From contig JBFXAN010000004.1 in NCBI GenBank assembly GCA_050184225.1, forward strand, positions 29,743-93,742: a stretch of DNA of 64,000 bases, read 5' to 3'. This stretch comes from JBFXAN01 sp050184225 (lineage in GTDB: Bacteria > Chloroflexota > Dehalococcoidia > CAUJGQ01). The notes under the pieces were generated by a model. It was given only the letters and a program-made list of their open reading frames with translations, was not told the DNA's origin and ran no database searches. This document shows positions 26,473 through 35,978 of the stretch, piece by piece. How positions within the stretch are numbered: position 1 is the stretch's first letter; each line of letters begins with the position of its first letter. The translations under genes and the position numbers were made by a program.

Positions 26473-26631
26473 TCCTACACTCCTCATCCTCGTCGATGAA
26501 ACGGCACGGGCCGGTTGCTGTCTGCAAGACTCGTTCGCTTCTCTGTGAAACGCCAGACGTACACCCCGGCGCGGGCGTGATAGCCTCGATCTGCCCCGTG
26601 TCAGATGCCAACCAAGAGGGTGGACTATCGC

Positions 26632-29600
26632 ATGAGCGCGAGTGATCTCGGCTATCTTCGTTTTCCAACGATTCACGACGACACGATCGTCTTCGTCTGT
26701 GAGGATGACCTTTGGAGCGTTTCAGCGGAAGGGGGCCGTGCCTGGCGCCTGACCGCCGGTGTCGGTGAGGCGAGTCATCCCCGGCTCTCGCCGGACGGAT
26801 CGCACATCGCCTTCGTCGGCAAAGAGGAGGGACCGCCGGAGGTCTACCTGATGCCGGCGGACGGGGGTGAGTCGCGCCGGCTCACCTATCAGGCAGCCGA
26901 GTGCAGCGTAGCCGGCTGGTCGCAGGACGGCGCCGAGATCCTTTATGCGAGCAACGCCGGGCGGCCGTTCCGTCGCGACCAGTGGCTCTTTGCGATCGAG
27001 CCGGATGGCGGCCTGCCGCGCCGGCTGGATTGGGGGCCGGCATCCGCCGTCGCCTTCGGTCCGGAGGGCGGTGTGCTGCTCGGCCGCAATACAGACGATG
27101 CCGCACGATGGAAGCGGTACCGGGGCGGCACCGCCGGCGACCTCTGGATCGACCCAACCGGCTCCGGCGAGTTCCACCGCCTGATTCGGTTGGACGGCAA
27201 TCTCACCAGTCCGTGCTGGGTCGGTGGCAGGGTTTACTTCCTCTCCGACCACGAGGGCGTCGGCAACGTCTACTCCTGCATGCCGTCCGGCGACGACCTC
27301 CGCCGCCATACCGATCACGAGGACTACTACGCCCGCAACCTGAGCAGCGACAGCCGGCGACTGGTCTATCACGCCGCCGGCGACCTGTACCTCTTCGATC
27401 CGGCTCGTGATACGACGCGACGGCTGGAGGTCCGGCTCGGCAGTTCGCGCACGCAGCGCTCCCGCCGGTTCGTGCCGGCCGGCAAGTTCTTGCACAGCGC
27501 CACGCTCAACCCGGATGGGTCATCACTCGCGGTGACGGCGCGGGGCAAGGCGTTCAGCTTCGCTAACTGGGACGGCCCGATCCGCCAGCACGGCGAGCCG
27601 GACGGCGTGCGCTACCGCCTGCTTGCGCCGCTCGACGCCGACGGGCGCCGGCTGATCGCCGTGGCATCAGACGAAGGCGAGCGCGAGGCACCGGTGCTGC
27701 TCACGGCGGACGGCAGCGAGCCACCGGTCCGGCTGGACGACATCGATACGGGCCGGGTGGTCGAGTTGCACGTGTCACCGTCCGGCGACCGCGTGGCGCT
27801 CGCCAACCACCGCAACGAACTGCTGGTGCTCGACCTCACCGCTTCCACGCCGCGCGCAACGATCATCGACCGCAGCGACTTCGGCCAGATCCTCGGAGCG
27901 GCGTGGTCGGCGGACAGCCGCTGGCTCGCCTACGGCTTCGACGACACACCACGGACCACGGCGATCAAGCTCTGGCGGGCGGAGGCGGGAGAGACGGTCT
28001 TTGCCACCCGCCCGGTGCTGCGCGACCGGCTCCCATCCTTCGACCCGGAGGGCGAGTACCTCTACTTCATCGGCGTGCGGGACTTCAACCCCGTCTACGA
28101 CGAACTGCAATTCGACCTCGGCTTCCCCAACGCGGCCCGACCCTACGCGGTCGCGCTGCGTCGCGATGTGCCCACCCCGTTTCTGCCACGCCCCAAACCG
28201 CCACGAAGTGCGGCAGCCGAGGCGACGCGCAAGGGTGAGGAGGAACTGGAGGCGACGGCGCCGACACCGATCGAGATCGACCTCGACGGCATCGAACAGC
28301 GGCTGGTTGCGTTTCCCGTGCCGGAGGGTCGCTACGGTCGCGTCATCGGGATCAAGGGAAAGGCACTCTTCTCCAGCTTCCCGTTGGAGGGCACGCTACC
28401 GGGGCATAACTGGTACGATACGGCGCCGCCGGCGAAGGGCTCGCTAGAGTCCTACGACTTCGACAAACAGAAGCAGGAGCGGCTGGTGCAGGGGATCAGC
28501 GACTTCGCGGTGAGCCGCGACGGTAAGACGCTGCTCGCGCGCGCCGGCGACCGGCTGCGCGTGCTGCCGGCCGGCGAGAAGGCGCCGGAGCCGTCCCCCG
28601 GCCAGAGCCCGGATGCACCGGGACGGGAGTCGGGCTGGATCGACCTCGACCGCGTCAAAGTCTCGGTCCGCCCCGCCGCCGAGTGGCGGCAGATGTTCCG
28701 CGAGGCATGGCGGTTGCAGCGTGAACACTTCTGGGTCGAAGACATGTCCGGCCTCGATTGGAACGCGATCTATGCCCGCTATCTGCCGCTCGTCGATCGG
28801 GTCAGCACCCGATCCGAAATGTCCGACCTGCTCTGGGAATTGCAGGGAGAGCTCGGCACGTCCCACGCCTACGAGATCGGCGGTGAGTACCGGCAGGGGC
28901 CGTCATATCGTCAGGGGTTCCTCGGCGCCGACTTCGAACACGATGCGAACGGCCGCTTCCGAATCGCGCACATCGTCGCGGGCGACCCATGGGACGCCGA
29001 GTGCACCTCGTCCCTCAACCGCCCCGGCGTGAACGTGCAGCCGGGTGATCTCCTGCTGGCGATCAACGGCCAGGCGTTGGAAGGAGGCGTCACACCCGGC
29101 GCATTGCTCGTCAATCAGGCGGGACAGGAGGTATCCCTCACCGTCCGTCGCGGCGACGACGCTCCACGGGCGGTGACGGTGCGGGCGCTGCCGGACGAAA
29201 CCCCCGCCCGCTACCGCGATTGGGTGGATGCCAATCGCCGCACCGTTCATGCCGCCACCGCCGGGCGGGTCGGCTATATCCACATTCCGGATATGGGGCC
29301 GCGTGGCTACGCCGAGTTTCATCGCGGCTTCCTGCGGGAGTACGACCACGACGCGATGATTGTGGACGTGCGCTTCAACGGCGGCGGCCACGTTTCCGGG
29401 CTGTTGCTGCAAAAGCTCGCACGGCGACGAATGGGCTATGATTTCCCACGCTGGGGCGCGCCGGAGCCATATCCGGCCGAGTCGCCGAGCGGCCCGCTGG
29501 TGGCGCTGACCAACGAGCAGGCCGGTTCCGATGGCGACATCGTCAGTCACGGCTTCAAGATGATGAAGCTCGGCCCGTTGATCGGCAAGCGCACCTGGGG

Positions 29601-29925
29601 CGGCGTGATCGGTATCGGCATCCGCCACTTCCTCGCCGACGGCACGATCACCACCCAGCCGGAGTTCTCGTTCCATTTCGACGACGTCGCCTGGGGCGTC
29701 GAGAATTACGGCACCGACCCGGACATCGAGGTCGACAACGCGCCACAGGACTACGCCCGAAACGCCGACCCGCAACTGGAGAAGGCGATCACCGTCTCGC
29801 TAGAGCTGCTGGCCGAGCGTCCGCCGCACCGGCCGCACCCCGGCGAACGTCCGCGCTTCAAGCCGCCCCGCCTCGCGCCGCGCGGCGAAGCGGTTCCGGC
29901 AGCAGGAAGTGATGGCAATGGCTAG
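26632..29925 (+). CDS. Tricorn protease-like S41 peptidase
   Basis: About 1097 residues, the full tricorn length. Order: N-terminal six- and seven-bladed beta-propellers ([39 protein letters not shown] and others), a helical core, a PDZ domain near residues 760-850, and a C-terminal S41 protease domain. Catalytic residues match the tricorn tetrad: Ser-His in [10 protein letters not shown], nucleophile Ser-Asp in [14 protein letters not shown], and Glu in [11 protein letters not shown]. Tricorn degrades peptides released by the proteasome or other proteases in the cytoplasm. ATG 26632 is preferred over 26605; both are in frame. Confidence 0.93.
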   Translation: MSASDLGYLRFPTIHDDTIVFVCEDDLWSVSAEGGRAWRLTAGVGEASHPRLSPDGSHIAFVGKEEGPPEVYLMPADGGESRRLTYQAAECSVAGWSQDGAEILYASNAGRPFRRDQWLFAIEPDGGLPRRLDWGPASAVAFGPEGGVLLGRNTDDAARWKRYRGGTAGDLWIDPTGSGEFHRLIRLDGNLTSPCWVGGRVYFLSDHEGVGNVYSCMPSGDDLRRHTDHEDYYARNLSSDSRRLVYHAAGDLYLFDPARDTTRRLEVRLGSSRTQRSRRFVPAGKFLHSATLNPDGSSLAVTARGKAFSFANWDGPIRQHGEPDGVRYRLLAPLDADGRRLIAVASDEGEREAPVLLTADGSEPPVRLDDIDTGRVVELHVSPSGDRVALANHRNELLVLDLTASTPRATIIDRSDFGQILGAAWSADSRWLAYGFDDTPRTTAIKLWRAEAGETVFATRPVLRDRLPSFDPEGEYLYFIGVRDFNPVYDELQFDLGFPNAARPYAVALRRDVPTPFLPRPKPPRSAAAEATRKGEEELEATAPTPIEIDLDGIEQRLVAFPVPEGRYGRVIGIKGKALFSSFPLEGTLPGHNWYDTAPPAKGSLESYDFDKQKQERLVQGISDFAVSRDGKTLLARAGDRLRVLPAGEKAPEPSPGQSPDAPGRESGWIDLDRVKVSVRPAAEWRQMFREAWRLQREHFWVEDMSGLDWNAIYARYLPLVDRVSTRSEMSDLLWELQGELGTSHAYEIGGEYRQGPSYRQGFLGADFEHDANGRFRIAHIVAGDPWDAECTSSLNRPGVNVQPGDLLLAINGQALEGGVTPGALLVNQAGQEVSLTVRRGDDAPRAVTVRALPDETPARYRDWVDANRRTVHAATAGRVGYIHIPDMGPRGYAEFHRGFLREYDHDAMIVDVRFNGGGHVSGLLLQKLARRRMGYDFPRWGAPEPYPAESPSGPLVALTNEQAGSDGDIVSHGFKMMKLGPLIGKRTWGGVIGIGIRHFLADGTITTQPEFSFHFDDVAWGVENYGTDPDIEVDNAPQDYARNADPQLEKAITVSLELLAERPPHRPHPGERPRFKPPRLAPRGEAVPAAGSDGNG

Positions 29926-30084
29926 GTTGATCCGCCTGTGTCGTGTCTCGCGGCCATAAGCGGCCATCATGTTCGCAGGACCGCGCTCATTGGCGCTCGG
30001 AGTTCCGGCCAGGACAGCGGACTCTAGGTATTGGCCGGATCTTCGGCTATATTGTAGATACGGTGTATACGTTGGGGGTCGAAG

Positions 30085-30300
30085 ATGATCAGCGCCAAGT
30101 TACGTAGGAGCGGCAACAGCTTCATCGTTACTGTCCCTCGGGAAGAAATCGAACGGTTGGGCCTCGAAGAGGGGCAACTCGTCTCGATTGAGGTGCGGCC
30201 AGTAGAAATAAGACCGGTTCTCGCTGCCGATCTCCGAGAGGCATTTGAGATCGAGTTCGAGCGTGGGCGGGAAGCGCTGCGCTATCTGGCTGAGCATTAG
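30085..30300 (+). CDS. AbrB/MazE-type antitoxin
   Basis: 71 residues. The N-terminal swapped-hairpin DNA-binding motif is MISAKLRRSGNSFIVTVPRE, followed by LGLEEGQLVSIEV. The C-terminal helix (ADLREAFEIEFERGREALRY) should bind and neutralise the toxin. It ends two bases before the Doc toxin start, the standard antitoxin-first order. AbrB-type antitoxins repress their own operon; the upstream 60 bases contain AT-rich TATATTGTAGAT and GTATAC repeats that may be the operator. The lower GC content than in the neighbouring tricorn gene suggests transfer. Confidence 0.85.
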   Translation: MISAKLRRSGNSFIVTVPREEIERLGLEEGQLVSIEVRPVEIRPVLAADLREAFEIEFERGREALRYLAEH

Positions 30301-30302
30301 CG

Positions 30303-30695
30303 ATGGCGATTCGCTACTTGAGCGTAGCGGATATGATTGCCCTCCACACGCAGACAATGGAGCGCATGGGGGAACGTCCCGCTTCGGTTCGTGATCCTGC
30401 CTTGTTGGAATCCGCCGTACTGAGGCCACAGATGGCCGCATACTACGAGGAAGCAGATCTCGAACGTCAGGCTGTCCTTCTCGCGGTAGGGATCTCCCAA
30501 AACCAACCGTTCATCGATGGCAACAAGCGCGTCGCATACATCGCGCTCGTGACATTCCTCCGCGTAAACGGACGGTCGTTTGCGGGAGATCCGATGGACC
30601 TCGCTCGCGAACTTGAGGCGGTCGCTACGCGTCTGGATAGTCTCGAAGCCGCCACACATCGCTTCGAGCAATGGCTGCGCGAACACACCCGTTGA
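30303..30695 (+). CDS. doc: Doc/Fic-type toxin with Gln in place of the Fic His
   Basis: 130 residues, the size of Doc. The Fic signature reads NQPFIDGNKRVAY (residues 67-79). Family consensus is H-P-F-x-D-G-N-K-R; here residue 68 is Gln where the catalytic His usually stands. N-terminal YLSVADMIALHTQTME and ALLESAVLRPQ are typical of death-on-curing proteins. Doc phosphorylates EF-Tu to stop translation. With the His replaced, activity may be lost, changed, or supplied another way. It forms an operon with the upstream AbrB antitoxin. Confidence 0.88.
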   Translation: MAIRYLSVADMIALHTQTMERMGERPASVRDPALLESAVLRPQMAAYYEEADLERQAVLLAVGISQNQPFIDGNKRVAYIALVTFLRVNGRSFAGDPMDLARELEAVATRLDSLEAATHRFEQWLREHTR

Positions 30696-30979
30696 CCAGG
30701 GAATGCACCATCAAAGCGCCAAGACTGGTTTGGTTTTGGCGCCTTGGCGGTGAGCGCTTTAGGCGGCGCGGCGCTGCTGAAACAGCCGCCGGCGCGCGAA
30801 CGGATTGCGGCGTGATGGCCAGCGGGGTCCGGCGCCGCGCGGCCGCGACGGTGAACGTGCAATCATCGTGTCTCTCCCTCCACGTCCGTGGCGGACGATC
30901 TCGGTATAGAGCAAACGCTACACCGAACATCTGTTAGGTGTCTGTCACCTGGGATACGATGCGAGGTTCATCCGTCACA

Positions 30980-31008
30980 TTGACGCTCGTCCGGTTGCTG
31001 CCTAGAGT
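30980..31008 (+). promoter_or_regulatory. Promoter for the 31029 gene pair
   Basis: TTGACG (30980-30985), a 17-base spacer and TAGAGT (31003-31008) lie 20 bases before the GTG at 31029, which itself has AGGAGG. The rest of the gap after the Doc gene (30696-30979) holds no supportable gene, only a GC-rich palindromic stretch near 30717-30765 that may end the toxin-antitoxin transcript. Confidence 0.5.
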
Positions 31009-31028
31009 GAGGCGCAGGAGGTGGGGCC

Positions 31029-31394
31029 GTGGACGGGCTGGCAGCCGCGTGGACGCATCGCAACACGCTCGCCGAAGCGATGGACCAGGCGCTTGACTGG
31101 GTCGCCGTCGAGTTGCGCCACGCGTCGATCGACGACCTGATCGACTTCCTCGGCACCTTCTCGCCAGCCCGCGCCGCCGGACCGGAGTGGACCGCCTCCT
31201 TCGAGCGCCTCGTCGAACAGATGTGGGAGCAGCTGCCGCCGGAGACGCTTGCGGAGATTGAGACGCACTTCCGCGCCCGCGGTCCGATCTGGGCGCCGGT
31301 CGCCAATAGCTTCACGCCCGAGCACGGCGAGCGGCTGCGCGGCCGGCGGTGGCGTCCGGGGGGCGCGCGCCGGCCCGCCGTGGTGCTCCGTTGA
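31029..31394 (+). CDS. Uncharacterised small helical protein
   Basis: 121 residues from GTG 31029 with an AGGAGG ribosome site and a good promoter. The sequence is largely helical (TLAEAMDQALDWVAVELRHA, then SFERLVEQMWEQLPPETLAE) with a basic Arg-rich C-terminal tail (GRRWRPGGARRP). There is no signal peptide or membrane segment. It lies 40 bases upstream of the large unknown gene and probably shares its transcript. No family recognised. Confidence 0.6.
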   Translation: MDGLAAAWTHRNTLAEAMDQALDWVAVELRHASIDDLIDFLGTFSPARAAGPEWTASFERLVEQMWEQLPPETLAEIETHFRARGPIWAPVANSFTPEHGERLRGRRWRPGGARRPAVVLR

Positions 31395-31434
31395 GGATGA
31401 GATCGGGACATACAGCCATGTAGGAGGGTTACGC

Positions 31435-33024
31435 ATGACGGCAGCAGCGGTATCTCTCGATGCCCTCCGCGAGCACATCGTCACCGCCAACTACCGGGAT
31501 GCGGCCGATACCTTCTGTTCGCTGCTCCGCGACGGGCAGCCGCTGCCGAGGCTGGTCAAGGAAGCACTGGACGCAACCGCGCCGTTCGTCCAGGCGCCGT
31601 CCCACCTGATGACGAAGCCGGACGGGAGCACGCGCGGCGTCAATTACGACCACACCGTCCTCGGCTGGCGGGCGAGCCTGCGCCTGATGCCCTCGCTGCC
31701 GGAACCGGCGAACCTGCTCCCCGTCGCGCAGGCGATCTGGTACGTGCCGCAGGGGCTCGATGTCTGGTCGCAGGTCCAGTGCGACTTCCCCGGCCACTAC
31801 GCCCGCGATCAGGAACGCTGCGACGACCGCGACCACCTGCCGCCCTATGACCCACCGCACACATTCGACGGCCCCTCCTGGACGACACCGCGCATCCACT
31901 TCGAAGATCATCCGCCCCTCCTCGAAGGGTCGCCGGAGGAACGGCTGGAGCGGATGCAGTTCGCGATCATGAACGGCGAGCGGGTCGAGGGGTATCGCCT
32001 CTTCCTCGGACTTGCCGAAGATCCGGCGGTGCGGACGCGGCTGAAGGATGCCGTACTGATGGCGGGGATCATCGACCTGCAGGGCACGATCATCCAGCGC
32101 GGCGGCTACCAGAACATCGGCCACAAGGCACTGCGGGCGCGGGCGCTGGTCAGTGTCGCCGACTGGCTCGGCTGGGAGAACAGCCACAGCGTCTTCTACA
32201 CGGTGATGCCAGACCTCGGCTGCACGCCCCGCTTTTATGACCTCTGGTCGCTGACCTCGACGATGCTGCCCCAGGAGTTCAAGAACTGGCAGGAACTGAA
32301 GCAGGTCAACCAGTCGCCGCTTACGGAAGCGGAGATCGACGAAACGATCGATGTGATCGGCTGGGGCCGGCCCGAGCGGGTGACGGCGCAGATCACGGCG
32401 CTGTTGCGCCGCGGGCGCTCGCTGCTCTCGATCGCCGACACGATCGTCGTCGCCTTCATGCGCAACGAGCTCGACGTGATGGCACACCCCGTCTCTTTCT
32501 TCACGCCCGGCCACGCCTTCGACTACTGCAACGTCGTCAACCACTGGTTGCGCAACTACGACAACCCGCACCAGGCGAAGGCGCTCTACTTCGCCGCCCT
32601 CTTCGTCAACGACGTGATCCGCGCGAACATGCTCTTCCCCCGCGACCCTGCCGCCGAGATCGAGCCGCCGGCATCACTGCGCCCAGCAATGGCGCTCAAG
32701 TCGCAGGATGAACTGCTCCTCGAGATTGAAGACGCCTGCACTGTCCAGGTCTGTACCCGCGCCCTCGCTGCCGTCGACGAGTACCTGGAGCGGACGGATG
32801 AGCGCGACCGCCTGATCGCAACGCTCAGCTACGCCGCCGCCAAGGTGCAGAACGACCCCCACATCGAGCGGCTCTGCGTCTCCTCGATCGAGGAGTACCG
32901 CCACAACAGCACCAGCCGCAAAGACGACATCCTCCGCGGCTGGACCAAGTACCTCAGCCGCGGCATCCGTCGCTCAACCGACCTCGCCTGTTTTGAGATG
33001 TTCAAGGGGCACTTTCTTACCTAA
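31435..33024 (+). CDS. Large conserved-looking protein of unknown function
   Basis: 529 residues from ATG 31435, preceded by TAGGAGG. The first half has an extended region with many Pro, His and Trp (YDPPHTFDGPSWTTPRIHFE). The second half is helical, with GYQNIGHKALRARALVSVAD and FFTPGHAFDYCNVVNHWLRN. Several His, Asp and Glu in the helical part could form a metal or cofactor site, but I do not recognise a family. No signal peptide is seen. Codon use and frame look like a normal chromosomal gene. Its stop codon lies inside the left arm of the following inverted repeat. Confidence 0.8.
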   Translation: MTAAAVSLDALREHIVTANYRDAADTFCSLLRDGQPLPRLVKEALDATAPFVQAPSHLMTKPDGSTRGVNYDHTVLGWRASLRLMPSLPEPANLLPVAQAIWYVPQGLDVWSQVQCDFPGHYARDQERCDDRDHLPPYDPPHTFDGPSWTTPRIHFEDHPPLLEGSPEERLERMQFAIMNGERVEGYRLFLGLAEDPAVRTRLKDAVLMAGIIDLQGTIIQRGGYQNIGHKALRARALVSVADWLGWENSHSVFYTVMPDLGCTPRFYDLWSLTSTMLPQEFKNWQELKQVNQSPLTEAEIDETIDVIGWGRPERVTAQITALLRRGRSLLSIADTIVVAFMRNELDVMAHPVSFFTPGHAFDYCNVVNHWLRNYDNPHQAKALYFAALFVNDVIRANMLFPRDPAAEIEPPASLRPAMALKSQDELLLEIEDACTVQVCTRALAAVDEYLERTDERDRLIATLSYAAAKVQNDPHIERLCVSSIEEYRHNSTSRKDDILRGWTKYLSRGIRRSTDLACFEMFKGHFLT

Positions 33025-33175
33025 CCCCCCGGCCCCCTTCCCTCGCAGGGAAGGGGGAGTCCTGGTCTACCAGGGCTGAACGAGCATCGTCGGTATCGCC
33101 CAATGAGATACTGGCACCGTCGGTTGCAGCGTACTCCCCCTTCCCTGCGAGGGAAGGGGGCCGGGGGGTTAGGTA
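33018..33175. repeat. Non-coding element with perfect 43-bp terminal inverted repeats
   Basis: Bases 33018-33060 are the exact reverse complement of 33133-33175. Each arm is itself nearly palindromic (CCCCCTTCCCT-CGC-AGGGAAGGGGG). The 72-base middle has no coding signal. It resembles a miniature transposable element or dispersed palindrome. The stop codon of the upstream gene (33022-33024) is within the left arm, so the element joined the very end of that gene. The rest of the gap to 33315 shows nothing else. Confidence 0.8.
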
Positions 33176-33315
33176 GCGGCCCTGCTCTGGGGGCTAGCCC
33201 TACCTCAAGGTCTGCGGTCAGCCGGATTCTGTGTGCGTGGTCACATGCCTAGCATGAGGCATGACATCACCGAGGTGCGGCGCCGGCCGGGCCGTTCCTC
33301 CCGAAGGGGCCTATC

Positions 33316-34602
33316 ATGGTACCGATGAGCACTGCACTTGGCTCCCGTATTGGACAGCGGAATCCGCTGCCCAACCCGATCAACCTGCTGTTCTCGCCGC
33401 GACCGTGGGTTGCGGCGGCGTTCATGCTGCTCAGCTTCGTGATCGGGCTCTTCTGGTTCGTCACGCTCGTGACGATGATCTCGACCGGACTCGGTCTGGC
33501 GATCACGCTCACGGGGCTGCCGATCCTCTTTCTGACGATGGTGCTCTGGACATGGGGCGCGCGGGCGGAACGGTGGCGCGTGGCTGCGTTCTTCGGCCGG
33601 GCGATGCCGGCACCGTACCGGTCGCCGCCGGATGGGTCGTGGTGGGCAAAGGGACGCGCTTTCGTCACCGACCCGGCGGTCTGGCGCGACCTCGCCTATC
33701 TGCTGCTGCTCTTTCCGATCGGCATCGCCGAGTTCGTCATTGCCACCGTGGCGGTGTCGCTGCCGCTGTTCCTGCTGAGTGCTCCATTCTGGTTCCTGGT
33801 GGATACGAACCAGTCCATTGACGCCGTGATGCAGTCACTACTGATGATGCTGGTCGGCGTACCGTTGCTGCTGGTGGTGATGCCTTACGTGCTTGTCGGT
33901 ATGGCGAACGCCCATGTGCTGCTGGCGCGGGCGCTGCTCACCAACAACCGTGAGGAGGAGCTCGAGGCCCGCGTCGACGAACTGACCGAAAGCCGGTCGC
34001 GGGTGATGGATGTCGCGCTGGCCGAGCGTCGCCGGATCGAGCGCGATCTGCACGATGGCGCCCAGCAGCGACTGGTGGCACTGGCGATGGATCTCGGCAT
34101 GGCGAAGATGAAGATGGATAGCGATCCCGAGGCGGCGAAGGCGTTGGTCGAAGAGGCACATCGGGAGGCGAAGCTGGCGATGGCGGAGATTCGTAATCTG
34201 GTGCGCGGCGTCTATCCGGCGGTGCTTACCGACCGTGGTCTCGACGCCGCGATCTCGGCGCTGGCTGGCCGCTCGCCTGTGCCGGTTGCCGTGATGGTCG
34301 ACCTGGATCAGGAACGACTGCCTGAGCCGGTCGAAACGACGGCCTATTTCGTCGTCGCCGAAGCACTGACCAACGTCGCCAAGCACAGCGTTGCCAGTGA
34401 GGCGGAAGTGCGGGTCTGCACGCTGGACAATCGACTGATCGTCGAGGTTGTTGATAATGGTGTAGGCGGCGCCGATATGGCCGTCGGGACCGGGCTCGCC
34501 GGGCTCGCCGGCCGCGTGGAGGCGCTGGACGGCAAACTGACAGTGCGTAGCCCCCGTGGCGGACCGACACGGGTGCGCGCGGAGATTCCATGCAGGTTGT
34601 GA
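33316..34602 (+). CDS. NarL-family sensor histidine kinase
   Basis: 428 residues. The N-terminal half has about five to six membrane helices (for example WVAAAFMLLSFVIGLFWFVT), a sensor domain seen in actinobacterial-type kinases. The HisKA_3 dimerisation motif is ERRRIERDLHDGAQQRLVAL with the phosphorylated His at about residue 246, followed by a short coiled region. The ATPase domain shows ALTNVAKHS and VEVVDNGVGGAD. It overlaps its response regulator gene by 13 bases, so the two form one signal pathway. The signal is unknown. Confidence 0.9.
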   Translation: MVPMSTALGSRIGQRNPLPNPINLLFSPRPWVAAAFMLLSFVIGLFWFVTLVTMISTGLGLAITLTGLPILFLTMVLWTWGARAERWRVAAFFGRAMPAPYRSPPDGSWWAKGRAFVTDPAVWRDLAYLLLLFPIGIAEFVIATVAVSLPLFLLSAPFWFLVDTNQSIDAVMQSLLMMLVGVPLLLVVMPYVLVGMANAHVLLARALLTNNREEELEARVDELTESRSRVMDVALAERRRIERDLHDGAQQRLVALAMDLGMAKMKMDSDPEAAKALVEEAHREAKLAMAEIRNLVRGVYPAVLTDRGLDAAISALAGRSPVPVAVMVDLDQERLPEPVETTAYFVVAEALTNVAKHSVASEAEVRVCTLDNRLIVEVVDNGVGGADMAVGTGLAGLAGRVEALDGKLTVRSPRGGPTRVRAEIPCRL

Positions 34603-35234
34603 TCGCCGAGGATTCGGTGCTGCTGCGCGAGGGCATCGCGCGGCTCCTGACCGACGCGGGCCACACGGTGGTGGCCCGCGTCGGTGACGGTCCTGGATTG
34701 GTCGCAGCGATTGAAGAACACCGGCCGCAGATCTCGATTGTCGATGTCCGCATGCCGCCCAGCTTCCGCGATGAAGGGCTTCGCGCCGCGCTCGAAGCCC
34801 GCCGGCGCGTACCAGGCACCGCCGTGCTCGTGCTGTCTCAGTATGTCGAGGAGCAATACGCGAGTGAGTTGCTGGAGTCCGGCGCGGAGGGCGTCGGCTA
34901 TTTGCTGAAGGACCGCGTCGCCGATGTGGCGGACTTCCTGCGCGCGGTCCGGCAGGTGGCATCGGGCGGCACCGTCCTCGACCCGGAAGTCGTCGCCCAA
35001 CTCGTCGTCCGCCGCCGTCGCAACGACCGGTTGGATGCCCTCACCGAGCGGGAGCGCGAGGTGCTGGCGCTGATGGCCGAGGGCCGCTCCAACAGCGCCA
35101 TCGCCGAGTCGCTGGTCGTCAGCGACGGCACGGTGGAGAAGCACGTCAGCAGCATCTTCGCCAAGCTCGGCCTCGAACCAGGCGAGAGCAGCCACCGCCG
35201 TGTCCTCGCCGTGCTCGCCTACCTGCGCGAGTGA
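34590..35234 (+). CDS. NarL/FixJ-family response regulator, partner of the 33316 kinase
   Basis: 214 residues. Receiver domain: VVIAEDSVLLREGIARLL (acidic pair), phospho-acceptor Asp in ISIVDVRMPP (about residue 53), Lys in YLLKDRV. C-terminal LuxR helix-turn-helix: LTEREREVLALMAEGRSNSA, then TVEKHVSSIFAKLGL. The last 130 bases (35105-35234), covering the recognition helix to the stop, recur at 37080-37209 on the other side of a toxin-antitoxin cargo. The present 3' end may therefore be a replaced one. The gene is intact. Confidence 0.92.
   Translation: MQVVIAEDSVLLREGIARLLTDAGHTVVARVGDGPGLVAAIEEHRPQISIVDVRMPPSFRDEGLRAALEARRRVPGTAVLVLSQYVEEQYASELLESGAEGVGYLLKDRVADVADFLRAVRQVASGGTVLDPEVVAQLVVRRRRNDRLDALTEREREVLALMAEGRSNSAIAESLVVSDGTVEKHVSSIFAKLGLEPGESSHRRVLAVLAYLRE
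35105..35234 (+). repeat. LuxR-gene tail repeat, copy A (in the intact gene)
   Basis: 130 bases from the LuxR recognition-helix region to the TGA. It matches copy B (37080-37209) at 127 of 130 positions. The differences in the reading frame are GTC/ATC (Val/Ile), CAC/CAT and CCA/CCG, that is, two silent and one conservative. This pattern fits divergence as part of a working gene, not decay of a dead copy. Confidence 0.95.
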
Positions 35235-35291
35235 GATCGATGTGCTGTCACGCCCGTGATACACTGGGCATCCAACGATAGGGAGCGAGCG

Positions 35292-35651
35292 ATGCCCTTA
35301 CTCACGGTTGTCGAGCACTACGTTGCGGCTGCGATGAAGCGAGCCGAAACCGAACAGCTTGAGGACGGGACAATTGCGGCCACAGTCCCAGGGTGTCCGG
35401 GTATCGTGGCGTTCGGCGCGGATAGTCATGAGTGCGCCATTGAGCTGTATGCGCGTCTGGAAGAATGGGTTAAGGTCAGTCTCATGGCGAGGCATCCGCT
35501 ACCAGTGATCGATGGTATCGATCTCAATGTAGAAGCAAACCAGATTCTCGCGACATATGACAATGGCGCGACTTCATCCGAAGACAATGAATTCTACATT
35601 GACGAACAAGCTCTAGAGGCTGCCTTCGACCGACGCCGCAAGCCAGCCTGA
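35292..35651 (+). CDS. HicB-like antitoxin-type protein
   Basis: 119 residues from ATG 35292 (GGGAGCGAGCG upstream). The sequence LEDGTIAATVPGCPGIVAFG followed by SHECAIELYARLEEWVKVSL and LPVIDGIDLN follows the HicB partial RNase-H fold. A short tail (DEQALEAAFDRRRKPA) could carry the DNA- or toxin-contact part. No HicA is beside it. The next gene, on the opposite strand and tail to tail, is a RelE-like toxin, which is not the usual partner. It is the first gene of the cargo between the two LuxR-tail copies and is less GC-rich than its surroundings. Confidence 0.65.
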   Translation: MPLLTVVEHYVAAAMKRAETEQLEDGTIAATVPGCPGIVAFGADSHECAIELYARLEEWVKVSLMARHPLPVIDGIDLNVEANQILATYDNGATSSEDNEFYIDEQALEAAFDRRRKPA

Positions 35652-35660
35652 ACAAAATGG

Positions 35661-35978
35661 CTATGGATCATCGTAGATAGCGTGCGTTCCGATCCGTCTC
35701 CAGACAATGTGACATTTACCTGGTTGACGCGGCACACCAAACTCCCATGTGCAACGGCCGTCTGATGCCCAGGCAAGTTCGAGAATGTTTCTGCGATTCA
35801 CCATGGGCTTGACCCCGAGCGATTTAGGGAAGCGCGGAACACCGATGCATCCGGCGACCTCCCAAGCGAGGAGTGCGTCTATGAATGCCCGGCGTGCCTC
35901 GCCGAATTGCCGTTGCTGGTTGGCGGTCAGGCGACTGAATTGATTCCAGAACCGCTCCTGAACCTCGAAAGTCGGCAT
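35661..35978 (-). CDS. RelE-like toxin, apparently without its own antitoxin
   Basis: 105 residues from ATG 35978 (MPTFEVQERFWNQFSRL). The C-terminal half has ELAWASDGRCTWEFG and HIVWRRIGTHAIYDDP, the DGR-T-x-x-x-G and final strand of a RelE/HigB-type mRNA interferase family. The broken toxin at 56765-56935 belongs to the same family (RRIGTHAIY versus GTHEIFEER). The usual small acidic antitoxin next to this family is missing; the neighbour is a HicB-like gene on the other strand. It could be an orphan toxin or controlled in trans. Confidence 0.65.
   Translation of the reverse strand: MPTFEVQERFWNQFSRLTANQQRQFGEARRAFIDALLAWEVAGCIGVPRFPKSLGVKPMVNRRNILELAWASDGRCTWEFGVPRQPGKCHIVWRRIGTHAIYDDP

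Noticed and set aside
29926..30084. Confident promoter for the AbrB-Doc operon
   Set aside because: AT-rich TATATT and GTATAC sequences are present but no -35/-10 pair with proper spacing could be fixed.
30696..31028. Copy of the tricorn-gene tail after the AbrB-Doc module, by analogy with luxR and nuoI
   Set aside because: I compared the end of the tricorn gene with this gap and found no matching stretch.
33018..33175. Insertion sequence
   Set aside because: No transposase frame is present between the inverted repeats; only a non-autonomous element can be claimed.
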